The notes beneath the pieces were generated by a model. The model did not search any database. It saw nothing but the letters and a program-made list of their open reading frames with translations, and was not told where the DNA came from. Shown here in pieces: positions 34,422 to 41,875 of a stretch of DNA of 43,350 nt; positions within the stretch are counted from its first letter, which is position 1; every line of letters begins with the position of its first letter. This stretch comes from a virus. The stretch is taken from the IMG/VR virus record IMGVR_UViG_3300017728_000022, positions 1 to 43,350 of that record, one strand, 5' to 3'. Position numbers and translations under genes: made by a program.

Positions 34422-34512
34422 AAGTTAAAATTACTAATGATATTATTGCAATATGATTTATGTTTACATGCGCTTCCCCACATGCCCCTGTAATGTGCTC
34501 TATTATTTCCAT
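34378..34512 (-). CDS. Small one-TM protein (44 aa)
   Basis: A 44-aa frame starts MEIIEHITGACGEAHVN. It has a hydrophobic run (HIAIISLVILTYGI, about residues 20-33) and a strongly basic tail (KRIRRYSRKIY). This gives a single membrane helix with a positive inside, similar to small lysis or host-takeover peptides. It overlaps the 48-aa gene and lies ten bases after the 114-aa gene. With a GTA-type holin nearby it might be a lysis regulator such as an antiholin, but this is speculative. Confidence 0.55.
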   Translation of the reverse strand: MEIIEHITGACGEAHVNINHIAIISLVILTYGIKRIRRYSRKIY

Positions 34513-34522
34513 ATCTTATGTA

Positions 34523-34867
34523 TTAGCAATTCCACCTTCGTCTAGCCGCTCTACCTCTTTCAGATGTCCAACTTTTGGATCTAGCGCAAAAAGCTTTTCT
34601 TCTTTTAGCTGCTTTACCACCTGGCTTTAATTTAGAAGGATCTTTAGTAACCGCTGTTTTAAGTTTACTACCTGGATTATCAGCTCTGTACTTAGCCGTT
34701 CCTTTAGCGGTCATACCTCCTCCAGCTGCTGCTCCAGTGCCTGTCTTGTTAGCTTTATTATAGTACCCTTTAGATTTTTTCCTAGATGGAGCGTCTCCTT
34801 TTTTCTTTAAAGGCGAGTCGCAACCGCAATCTGATGTTTTAAAGGGATTATTTTGAGTATAAGCCAT
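34523..34867 (-). CDS. Conserved Cys/basic-rich small protein, SPLK motif (114 aa)
   Basis: This 114-aa protein starts MAYTQNNPFKTSDCGCDSPL followed by KKKGDAPSRKK. It contains GMTAKGTAKYRADNPGSKLK, then KLKPGGKAAKRRKAFCARSK and ends RGRAARRRWNC. The second half matches a conserved phage domain I recall as DUF6321-like (RRKAFCARS core), though I could not check. Four cysteines and very high basic charge suggest metal or nucleic-acid binding. It shares the MAYxQ opening and SP[A/L]K motif with other small proteins here. Confidence 0.8.
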   Translation of the reverse strand: MAYTQNNPFKTSDCGCDSPLKKKGDAPSRKKSKGYYNKANKTGTGAAAGGGMTAKGTAKYRADNPGSKLKTAVTKDPSKLKPGGKAAKRRKAFCARSKSWTSERGRAARRRWNC

Positions 34868-34869
34868 AA

Positions 34870-35946
34870 TTATTTATTTTTAAAGTAACCTTTCTTTAAA
34901 GCGCTTCTCATTTTACCGGGGGCTGCTTTAATAGCCGCTTGTAAATGAGGGGGTAACGTATTTTGAGCTCCTTGTAGTTTTTTAGTTGCGGGGCTTTTAG
35001 CTTTCATATTATAACCCTTTTTAGTCATGGCTAAGGGACCGTAACTAGATTGTTTATATAAATCCAAGCCAGAACCAAACCCACCTCCTAAACTTATAGG
35101 GGCTATATCATTTGCGCCTATAGCATTAGCGGCTTGACCTGTAGTTACGCCGTTAGCATCTGCTTCTATCTGCTGGTTTTCTTCATCTGCTACCTTTTTA
35201 GCAGCATCGAGTTCAGCTTTATCTTTTGCTGCTTTTGCTGCTGCAGCGGCCGCGGCTTTCTCTGCTTTCTTCTTTTTTATAGCATCTCTTTTGAATTGAG
35301 CTTTTTGTTCAGGATCTGATTGTTCACCTAAACCTCTATCTCTATCCCCTTTGTAATACTCTTCTCCGGCTTGTCTACCAGACTCTCTTGCTAATGTTTG
35401 ATTTTTTGCTGTATTGTCAGCATCTATAAATCGATCATTTTGCTTATTAAACTTACGTCTCTCCTTAGCGGTTGCATCGTCGTTTAATACATATTTACCG
35501 TCTTTAAAAGTAACACCTTTATTTTTATCCAGTCTTCTAGCAGCCTGGTCTCTTTCATTTGTAGCTTTTCTAGTCCCTCTTTTTAAACGATTTATTTCCC
35601 AAGGCTCTAAAACTCTACCTTGCTTAGCTGTTTGTAAAGTGCCTTCGTAATCTAAGTCTTCACCTTTAACAGTAACCTCTTTAGTAGTAGTTACAGGCTC
35701 TGGATCCTTTACACCCTCTTTCCATTCACAGCCAGCCAATTTAGCTTCTTTAGAATTTTTACCTTTGAATTTACCGCAACGTTTTTTAAACTCCGATAAG
35801 TTTGGGTCCTCTGTAGTCGTGGTTACTTTTTTAGTTGATTCTTCACCCTCTTCAGTACCTCCGGCTGTTGCAGGGGTGTCTTGCTTTAAAGGGGAATATT
35901 TAAAAAGAGGTGATCTTTTTACTCTGCTAGTTATTGGTTTGCTCAT
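34870..35946 (-). CDS. Charged helical protein with SPLK motifs (358 aa)
   Basis: The 358-aa protein starts MSKPITSRVKRSPLFKYSPL, so it has two SPL motifs at the N-terminus, and MKAKSPATKK lies near the C-terminus. The middle is a long charged helix with an Ala/Lys run (about residues 230-270, KKKKAEKAAAAAAAKAAKDK) that is likely coiled coil. Two cysteines (KRCGKF, LAGCEW) sit near residue 53-70. There is no enzyme motif. It resembles disordered or coiled accessory virion proteins. Its gene lies two bases before the 114-aa protein gene. Confidence 0.7.
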   Translation of the reverse strand: MSKPITSRVKRSPLFKYSPLKQDTPATAGGTEEGEESTKKVTTTTEDPNLSEFKKRCGKFKGKNSKEAKLAGCEWKEGVKDPEPVTTTKEVTVKGEDLDYEGTLQTAKQGRVLEPWEINRLKRGTRKATNERDQAARRLDKNKGVTFKDGKYVLNDDATAKERRKFNKQNDRFIDADNTAKNQTLARESGRQAGEEYYKGDRDRGLGEQSDPEQKAQFKRDAIKKKKAEKAAAAAAAKAAKDKAELDAAKKVADEENQQIEADANGVTTGQAANAIGANDIAPISLGGGFGSGLDLYKQSSYGPLAMTKKGYNMKAKSPATKKLQGAQNTLPPHLQAAIKAAPGKMRSALKKGYFKNK

Positions 35947-35959
35947 GTCTTATGTTTTA

Positions 35960-36325
35960 TTATTTAGGGTCTATCGCGTTTGCTGCTTGGCTATTACTTT
36001 CTGAACTTGCATTTGCATCAGCTGAGTTATTAACAACTACTTTTGTGCCACCGCCGCCACCGCCGCCTTTTTTACCTCCGCCTAAAGCACCTAATATCAT
36101 AGGGGCCGCTTTCGCTATAGCTGCAATTGGTAATTTAGCTGGGGAGCTTCTCATTTCAGCTGGAGAAGATTCTTCTGATTGTCTCCCTGCGTCAAATTCT
36201 GCTTGTAAATCACCTATGCCAGCTTTCTTAACTGCTCCAATTTTAGCCTCTCCTTTTATAAGAGCCATATTCATTTTGCAGGCGCTTGACGCTTTGCTTG
36301 TTATTGATTTTGCTTTATATCCCAT
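35960..36325 (-). CDS. Small Gly/Ala-rich protein with SSPAK motif (121 aa)
   Basis: The start chosen is MGYKAKSITSKASSACKMNM at 36325, two bases after the previous stop; the longer frame overlaps the previous gene. SEESSPAEMRSSPAKLPIAA lies near the middle, then a hydrophobic Ala-rich segment (IAAIAKAAPMILGALGGG, a possible membrane-interacting helix) and a glycine run (GGKKGGGGGGGTK). The tail is Asn/Ser/Ala-rich. Function is unknown; the glycine zipper would allow membrane interaction on ejection, which is speculative. Confidence 0.65.
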   Translation of the reverse strand: MGYKAKSITSKASSACKMNMALIKGEAKIGAVKKAGIGDLQAEFDAGRQSEESSPAEMRSSPAKLPIAAIAKAAPMILGALGGGKKGGGGGGGTKVVVNNSADANASSESNSQAANAIDPK

Positions 36326-36327
36326 TT

Positions 36328-36678
36328 TTATGAATTTTCGTATGCTTCTTTTTCCCAAGGCAGATTTTCTGCCCCTTCGTTCATTTGATCTCTTTTGTAT
36401 ACTCTAGCGGGGGATTTGGTGTCTTTTTTCCATGTTACCGTATTGTTATCATACTGCAACTTACCTTGAGCCATCTGGTCTAAATGAACTTGTTCATGTT
36501 TAATAGCGTCCTCCTTAGCCTTGCCTTTTAATGCTTTGTCTATAAATATAGTACCGTCATTATTAGCCTCAGCTAGTATGCCTCCCTCTAGTTCTTTTTT
36601 AAACACCGGAGTGTTGTAAGAGGATGTTTCTTTATCTATACCTACAAGGTCTGAAAATTCTTTTAATCTAAATCCCAT
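36328..36678 (-). CDS. Small zincin-like metallopeptidase (116 aa)
   Basis: This 116-aa protein contains DAIKHEQVHLDQM (about residues 57-69), a textbook HExxH zinc site. A downstream NLPWEKEAYE (about residues 104-113) could provide the third ligand Glu as in short zincins. In between, KSPARVYKRDQMNEGAENLP includes the SPAR variant of the shared motif. I recall similar ~110-aa HExxH proteins in marine phages, sometimes called peptidase-like. The substrate is unknown; capsid maturation or host targets are both possible. The start codon shares its A with the preceding gene's stop region (one-base overlap). Confidence 0.75.
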   Translation of the reverse strand: MGFRLKEFSDLVGIDKETSSYNTPVFKKELEGGILAEANNDGTIFIDKALKGKAKEDAIKHEQVHLDQMAQGKLQYDNNTVTWKKDTKSPARVYKRDQMNEGAENLPWEKEAYENS

Positions 36679-37118
36679 TATCTTTCGCTGTCGTTTATCA
36701 TATCATCAATAGCTTTATTATAAACTTTATCAGTATATGTTTTGTTTTTGTAAAATTTACTATTACGTGAAACCGGTAAATCTTCTTGTCCTAATAATAT
36801 TCTATATATTCGCATTATTAATTGACTACACTTTAGTGATACTTTATAGGCAGCATACTTTGAGGTTGTTCTATTCCGTTCTTTAAAAACATCAATCCAG
36901 CCATCTCTTCTTAATCGCTCCCAGCGATTTTTATCCCAACTATAAGTATAAGTACCATTAATAAAATCATTCCTAGTAAAAAGTTTTTTACAATCTAAAT
37001 ATATCAGCAACTCTAAATCAGCATCTTTAAGATCATAAGTTTTACAAGCCCATCTTCTAACAAGCCTATAATACTTAAACAAATTCATATCTCTTAAATC
37101 TTGGCTAGTAAATATCAT
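36678..37118 (-). CDS. Putative winged-helix DNA-binding protein (146 aa)
   Basis: This 146-aa basic protein has KDADLELLIYLDCKKLFTRN followed by an ordered wing-like stretch (TYSWDKNRWERLRRDGWIDV). Next comes a strand with TSKYAAYKVSLKCSQLIMRI and a helical tail. The helix-helix-strand order and spacing suggest a MarR-like winged helix, so it could regulate late transcription or bind packaged DNA. I recall relatives in marine phage clusters with no assigned role. It overlaps groES by four bases (ATGA), so it is translated from the chaperonin transcript. Confidence 0.65.
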   Translation of the reverse strand: MIFTSQDLRDMNLFKYYRLVRRWACKTYDLKDADLELLIYLDCKKLFTRNDFINGTYTYSWDKNRWERLRRDGWIDVFKERNRTTSKYAAYKVSLKCSQLIMRIYRILLGQEDLPVSRNSKFYKNKTYTDKVYNKAIDDMINDSER

Positions 37119-37372
37119 TCTATAAGAACTATATCGGGAGCTTTTAAAACTAAATAAAATTTATCGTCCCACTCTATACCGTGTCCTGCGTGTTTATCAT
37201 ACCAAACCACATCGTCTTTAGCTATTACAGGTACTTGATCACCAACACTAATTACTTTAGCTTTTAGGTATCTAATATCTTTGTTTTGTTTTTCAGTGAG
37301 CTCTAAGCCTCCTACTTTCTTCGGAGCCTCTTTTATTTTTTCTACTATTAAGTAATAATTAATTGCTTTCAT
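37115..37372 (-). CDS. groES: Co-chaperonin GroES homologue (85 aa)
   Basis: This 85-aa protein caps the GroEL chamber. It opens MKAINYYLIVEKIKEAPKKV, and GGLELTEK corresponds to the GroES mobile loop (GGIxLT in bacteria) that binds GroEL. Then come VISVGDQVPVIAKDDVVWYD (barrel with the VGD turn) and a C-terminal strand DDKFYLVLKAPDIVLIE (written in part). It is about ten residues shorter than bacterial GroES, mostly in the roof loop, as in other phage versions. It follows groEL with a one-base overlap, so the order is groEL then groES, the reverse of bacterial operons. Confidence 0.85.
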   Translation of the reverse strand: MKAINYYLIVEKIKEAPKKVGGLELTEKQNKDIRYLKAKVISVGDQVPVIAKDDVVWYDKHAGHGIEWDDKFYLVLKAPDIVLIE

Positions 37373-38928
37373 TATGCTAATCTTTTATTACTAATTACAC
37401 AGTCTGCAGATATTATTGTTGTTACAACACTTACTGCATTTTTTAGCGCCGATTTTGTAACCAAAACCGGATCTATAATACCTGCTTTAATCATATTAAC
37501 TTCTTTGCCAGTCTTAACATCAATACCTCTATTTTTAATAGTAAGCTTTTTGATCTCTACAATACCCGCGTTGTCTAATATGGTGTAGTAAGGTGCTTTG
37601 ATTGCTTCTAGCAATATTTCCTCACCCCTGTTAGCAGGTTTAATTTTCTGTGAAGCATTTAGTAAAGCTACACCTCCACCAGCAACAATACCTTCTTTAT
37701 AAGCGGCTTTTGTCGCATGAATGGCATCCTCAACTCTATCTTTCTTTTCTTTTAATTCCACTTTGGAATCAGCTCCAACTCTTATAATACCAACTTTACC
37801 AGTTAGCATAGATAATCTTTGTTCTAGCTTTTTTCTAAAGAAAGGATTAGTCTCATCTGCAATCTTATTTTCAACAAAAGATATTCTTTCATTTAAAATA
37901 TCTCCATTTGTTTCAACTTGCAGCACTGTGCCTTTTTCGTCAGTGACTGATTTAACGGCTTCACCTAATACATTAGGATCTATTAAATCTAAGTCATCTC
38001 CAAGTGATTCATCTATTATAGTAGCATTTGTCAATATAGCTAAATCTTCTATAGTATCTTGTCTTGTTGGCCCAAAACCAGGTGTATCTATAATGTTTAC
38101 CTTAATATTACCTTTCACTTTATTTGATATCAAAGTAGCTAAAGGTTGTTGCTCTACTTCTGAAACTATTAATAAACTTCTTTTGTTCTTTATAACGTGT
38201 TCTAAGACGTTTTGTATTCTTCTTATATTAGGAATAGGAGAGGAAACAATAAGCACATAGGGGTTATCTAAAACAGCAGATCTCTTGTCTTTGTCTGTCG
38301 CTAAATGTATTGATTTTAATTTTGAATCAAATTGTACTCCTTCAACGAATTCCACGTAAGTTTCGTTCGTTTCAGACTCTTCCATTAATACGACTCCATT
38401 ACTTCCAACTTTTTCGTAAGCTTCTCCAATTTTTCTTCCAAGCTCAACATCGTTGTTACAGCTAATTGTAGCAACACTCCGTAACATTTCACCTTCAACT
38501 GGAGTACTGGACTTATCAAGATGTATCTTAACTTTGTTAGCACAACTAATAATGCCATCTTTAATACCTCTAACTTTTTCTTCATTTAAACTTTCATTAG
38601 CTATTTTTAACAGAGAATCAGCCAGTACGGTAGCCGTCGTGGTACCGTCACCAGCCTCTCTTACTGTATTGCTAGCAGCTTCCTTTATTAAGGTTGCTCC
38701 TATATTTTCAACCGGATGTAATAAGACTACGCTTTCCGCAACGGTTACACCATCTTTTGTAATTACCGGTCTACCCAAAGCATCTTCATATATTACGCAT
38801 TTTCCCGAGGCTCCTAAAGTGGACCTCACTGCGCTTGCTAATTTATCAACGCCTTGCATTATTTCATTTCTAGCAGGTTCACCGAATGTCAGTGTCTTCA
38901 CTATATCGCTTGGATTGTTTGTTTCCAT
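37372..38928 (-). CDS. groEL: Chaperonin GroEL homologue (518 aa)
   Basis: This ATP-driven folding chamber subunit is probably for phage structural proteins. VRSTLGASGKCVIYEDALGR begins the equatorial domain, and ITKDGVTVAESV with EAGDGTTTATVLA (Asp94) forms the nucleotide site. The apical region follows, then AAYKEGIVAGGGVALLNAS returns to the equatorial domain. The protein is about 30 residues shorter than E. coli GroEL and lacks the Gly-Gly-Met tail. It is divergent in the apical (substrate-binding) domain, which suggests a specialised client. The gene has its own A/T-rich leader and a 55-bp upstream gap. Confidence 0.95.
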   Translation of the reverse strand: METNNPSDIVKTLTFGEPARNEIMQGVDKLASAVRSTLGASGKCVIYEDALGRPVITKDGVTVAESVVLLHPVENIGATLIKEAASNTVREAGDGTTTATVLADSLLKIANESLNEEKVRGIKDGIISCANKVKIHLDKSSTPVEGEMLRSVATISCNNDVELGRKIGEAYEKVGSNGVVLMEESETNETYVEFVEGVQFDSKLKSIHLATDKDKRSAVLDNPYVLIVSSPIPNIRRIQNVLEHVIKNKRSLLIVSEVEQQPLATLISNKVKGNIKVNIIDTPGFGPTRQDTIEDLAILTNATIIDESLGDDLDLIDPNVLGEAVKSVTDEKGTVLQVETNGDILNERISFVENKIADETNPFFRKKLEQRLSMLTGKVGIIRVGADSKVELKEKKDRVEDAIHATKAAYKEGIVAGGGVALLNASQKIKPANRGEEILLEAIKAPYYTILDNAGIVEIKKLTIKNRGIDVKTGKEVNMIKAGIIDPVLVTKSALKNAVSVVTTIISADCVISNKRLA

Positions 38929-38983
38929 GTATTTTATTTAATTAAATTTAATTTGCCTTTTACCCGGCAGGGTTATTTTTTAT

Positions 38984-39796
38984 CTACGCTTGAACCACTA
39001 CTGGGCTATCAACCCCTTCTAATATTAAAGTAACCTCAACATCTTCACCTGTATTTGAAAACCCAGTGGATGTAGATGCAGTAAATGCTAATAAATTCCC
39101 TTTTTCGTATGTTAGGTTTAAATTGCTAACATCTTCATAAAACCCAGGGTAATCTCCATCAGAGGTTCTCCATTGTTTTTGTATTGCTCCAGCGGTTGCC
39201 CAAGTAGAGGCTTGCGTCACGTTCAAATTAGGGTTTATAGCTTTAGAAAACCTAAAAGAAACAGTAGCATTATTGTTTATAGTAGTCATACCAACGGTGC
39301 TTGACCACTTAACAGCTACAGCTTTAATTTTACAATCATCCATTATAGTTAAATTACCTAAATGATCCGACGCTGTAGTTAATTCTGTACCCCAATTTAC
39401 AGTATCACCTCCAAGTACATCAGCAGATCCTCCTGCCGCTCCAAAGTTTACAAAGGTACCAGAGAAAGAATCCCTAATTGAAGAACCAGTTGCTGGTGTT
39501 GAAGGATTAAACTTAACATCAAAGACTTCTTCGCCTTCAGCTGGCAAAACGTTCACGAAAGCTTCCACTTCGCATTGTATTAAAGCTGCATTGTACTGCT
39601 CTAAAGTTTCTCCTGTTATATCGCCAGAGAACTCTAACCTTACTATATCATTTTTATTAGGGTTATTTTTTTGAACCCCAAGTATTAAGTCTAAATAATA
39701 GTCATTATTCTTTTTGCCTTTTATTATGCTTAGAACACGACTGCCATCAATTACTATTTGACCCTGTTCTTGAGTCTCTATTACTAAATATCCCAT
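38984..39796 (-). CDS. Putative virion surface/fibre protein (270 aa)
   Basis: This 270-aa protein starts MGYLVIETQEQGQIVIDGSR. It is beta-rich with many Ser, Thr, Asn and Gly residues (SFSGTFVNFGAAGGSADVLG, TASTSTGFSNTGEDVEVTL). The second half looks like a jelly-roll or lectin-type fold by pattern only. It lacks cysteine knots and membrane segments. Together with the 96-aa protein it sits between the non-coding RNA and groEL. A head-fibre or decoration role is plausible; no family recognised. Confidence 0.65.
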   Translation of the reverse strand: MGYLVIETQEQGQIVIDGSRVLSIIKGKKNNDYYLDLILGVQKNNPNKNDIVRLEFSGDITGETLEQYNAALIQCEVEAFVNVLPAEGEEVFDVKFNPSTPATGSSIRDSFSGTFVNFGAAGGSADVLGGDTVNWGTELTTASDHLGNLTIMDDCKIKAVAVKWSSTVGMTTINNNATVSFRFSKAINPNLNVTQASTWATAGAIQKQWRTSDGDYPGFYEDVSNLNLTYEKGNLLAFTASTSTGFSNTGEDVEVTLILEGVDSPVVVQA

Positions 39797-39805
39797 TTTT
39801 TGTTT

Positions 39806-40096
39806 TTATTTGAAAGTTTTAACCACTTTGGGGCCTTTTATAAATTCTAATTTTTTATTGTAGTGTTCGATAGTAGAATCTATAGAAGTTTCCGCAGCTT
39901 CCATTGTTTCTCTTCTTGTTATATCAACCCACTCGTCGTCTTTTCTAAGATCTTGATATTCCGTTTGGTAATATCCGTTTGGTAATTGAACTATTCGCCA
40001 GTTAGCTTTATCAGCAATATGGTTCCATAATTCTAATCGATCTTCTGTTGGTTGTGGTTGACTACTCCACGAATTAGTCTGGTAATAAACTGTCAT
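39806..40096 (-). CDS. Small hypothetical protein (96 aa)
   Basis: The 96-aa protein starts MTVYYQTNSWSSQPQPTEDR. Its middle is Trp/Tyr-rich (IADKANWRIVQLPNGYYQTE) and it ends in a charged helix (EAAETSIDSTIEHYNKKLEF). I recall similar short proteins beside structural genes of marine phages. It is the first gene after the terminator of the structured RNA, so it probably has its own promoter in 40097-40160 (AT-rich, with TAGTAAAATG on the minus strand). Function is unknown. Confidence 0.65.
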   Translation of the reverse strand: MTVYYQTNSWSSQPQPTEDRLELWNHIADKANWRIVQLPNGYYQTEYQDLRKDDEWVDITRRETMEAAETSIDSTIEHYNKKLEFIKGPKVVKTFK

Positions 40097-40163
40097 TGGT
40101 TTAGGTTTTGTAAGTTAATTTTGGTTTATAAAGTTATTATTACTCATTTTACTAATATATTAA

Positions 40164-40201
40164 TACAAAAACACATGGTACTCGCTAAAGTCCATGTGTT
40201 T
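40164..40201 (-). terminator. Intrinsic terminator of the large structured RNA
   Basis: On the minus strand AAACACATGG (40201-40192) pairs perfectly with CCATGTGTTT (40178-40169). Three more pairs extend into the loop, and five U residues follow (GUGUUUUUG). No T tract is present on the plus strand side, which fixes the orientation as leftward. Confidence 0.85.
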
Positions 40202-41182
40202 CGTTATAATTGGGCGCTAATTACAGCACCCCCGCACCAATGAATAGATCAAAGTCGTCCCAAAATACAAGTTTTGCAGTATTCAGAGCCCGTCTAGTAG
40301 AGCGATTAAGCGCTACCTCAAGTAAAAGAAATTTCAGCCATAAGCCTACTCAATCCTTGTCAGTTGCATGTCCGGCTATCGTCGGCGTTTGAAGTACAGT
40401 TACGTTTCATCCGTACTCGACGCATCTCCATATCCAGATCCGAGGGGTCACTGCTGCACCTTTTCATCCCAGTGACTCCTTTTGAGGGGAGCCAAAGAAA
40501 CTACTACGATGCCCGGGTGCTGTTCCTATGGGTAGTCCGTTACTAGAATGCAACCATATCGAGCTGGTGTCCACTTAATGCAAAGCTTTCAGCGCCGCTT
40601 CTGCTGCAGGAATAGGCTTCGATCCGGGCACAATGTTATTCTAGGTTAAAGGCCAAAAAGGGACGCAGGTTAGAGACGGGGTGTACTCCCTCGGTCGCCA
40701 TAAGTTATGGACAGAGGCATGAAGTCGTCAGAGGCCCCGAAGTTCCCCCCGCTAAGGGGGAAAATCAGGACGTAACAGTTACAGAGGCCCCTCTCCAAAG
40801 TCTAGAGGGCAACCGCTCAGGTTAACGTATTAATGCCTTATGTTAAGAAAGGTTATGCACCTTTCAATCCACCGCACCTTTGGCATAGGGCGGGTTTTAC
40901 TCACAGTGCAAGAAGGAAGACCCATACAAGAATAGATGTCTAGGATCGCCGTCTTCACTTTCAACTTCAAATTGGCGACGTAAATCCACTACGAAGCAAA
41001 TTACTACCTATTGTCGCTGACTGTGCAACCTATCACAGGGACAGGGTCCTATCCCCACAAAAAATGCAAGAAGAGACTCAGTGTCACTATATCAAGGAGT
41101 CGTGCAGGGGTGCTGAATGCAGTTCACCCAGCGGCCGCGATATGAATACCGACGAACACCGGGAGTACTAAAAATAGCGCCC
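40164..41182 (-). ncRNA. Large structured non-coding RNA (~1 kb), GOLLD/ROOL-like in architecture
   Basis: About 1 kb without a credible gene is GC-richer than its surroundings and folds strongly on the minus strand. Its ends pair: GGGCGCUA (41182-41175) with UAGCGCCC (40219-40212). Just inside, CAGCACCCCUGCAC (41115-41102) pairs with GUGCGGGGGUGCUG (40237-40224), 14 bp whose single wobble is G-U only on the minus strand. Local hairpins include GAAAGGU/ACCUUUC at 40865-40847, UUCCCCC/GGGGGAA at 40762-40743, GUCACUG/CAGUGAC at 40476-40447 and a two-part stem at 40422-40380. An intrinsic terminator follows at once. The 5' end is unknown; the RNA could be cut from the late transcript or have its own promoter. 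Closed ends, many helices, size and phage location recall GOLLD and ROOL RNAs, but I cannot confirm either family, and it may be new. Confidence 0.85.
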
Positions 41183-41193
41183 ATGTACTTTAT

Positions 41194-41874
41194 TTATAAT
41201 TCAGAGAATGCGATGCCGTTCTTTTTTTGATCGTCAGCGATTCCTCCAGTTAAGTTTATTTTTCTAAGAGTGTGTGAATATGTCACTACTCCTTTTTTTG
41301 TTTTTTTAATTCTAAATCCTATAGGCAATTTCGTGTTGTTAGGAAAATGATTAGTTATAGAACTGTAGCCTGAAAGCAATGGAAATGATAGTTTAAAGTA
41401 ATAATCAAATTTAAAATCATACCAATCACCCGCTGCATTATTTATAGGCAGAGAAACAGGTCTTACATCGTAAGGAGGTGCTGTGTTTGCTGGCTCTTCT
41501 ATCTTCATACCAGAAGATTTGTTTCCTGAAGCACTCGCTCCTCTTTTTCTTTTCTTAGTAAATCTCTCTATAACAACCTCGTAAGTTACACCAGGCTCTA
41601 AAGTTAGATTTTCAAACTCCATGTATAATCGTGGTACTGCCACCACCATACTAGTATTGTTCCAGGCTCTTTGAGAACTGTAGGTTTGGTCTTGGTTCCA
41701 CCTTAACTTTATACCTACTAAATCTAAATCAGCAGCCTCGTTCTCACTAATGTAATCAGTTAACTCTTTGACAGAGAAATTCTTTGTAACATTGTTATTC
41801 TCAACATCGGTACCTATTAATTTATCTGTACCCTTTATATTGGTGTCTAATGCGTATGTACTTATTCTTGCCAT
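41194..41874 (-). CDS. Putative fibre/virion protein with MARISTY N-terminal motif (226 aa)
   Basis: The start chosen is MARISTYALDTNIKGTDKLI, one base after the stop of the preceding gene; the longer frame (from 41901) would overlap it by 26 bases. This N-terminus followed by GTDVENNNVTKNFSVKELTD is one I recall on many structural or fibre-like proteins of marine Bacteroidota phages, where it may be an attachment module. The rest is beta-rich (LTLEPGVTYEVVIERFTKKR) with a basic patch near residue 110. It ends just before the structured RNA begins. Confidence 0.75.
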   Translation of the reverse strand: MARISTYALDTNIKGTDKLIGTDVENNNVTKNFSVKELTDYISENEAADLDLVGIKLRWNQDQTYSSQRAWNNTSMVVAVPRLYMEFENLTLEPGVTYEVVIERFTKKRKRGASASGNKSSGMKIEEPANTAPPYDVRPVSLPINNAAGDWYDFKFDYYFKLSFPLLSGYSSITNHFPNNTKLPIGFRIKKTKKGVVTYSHTLRKINLTGGIADDQKKNGIAFSEL

Positions 41875-41875
41875 G

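Noticed and set aside
38945-38980. A short ACCC/GGGT hairpin followed by T residues on the plus strand before groEL
   Set aside because: The stem is only four pairs and no plus-strand gene precedes it, so a terminator call is not supported.
40210-40546. Two 60-aa plus-strand frames inside the structured RNA region
   Set aside because: They are short, overlap each other in different frames, show no protein-like pattern, and lie across long-range RNA helices.
40164-41182. Group I or group II intron, rRNA fragment or tRNA array as explanations for the structured RNA
   Set aside because: The region is intergenic and not inside a split gene, ends in an intrinsic terminator, and shows no tRNA T-loop or anticodon arm pattern or recognisable rRNA sequence. 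A covariance-model search would settle this.
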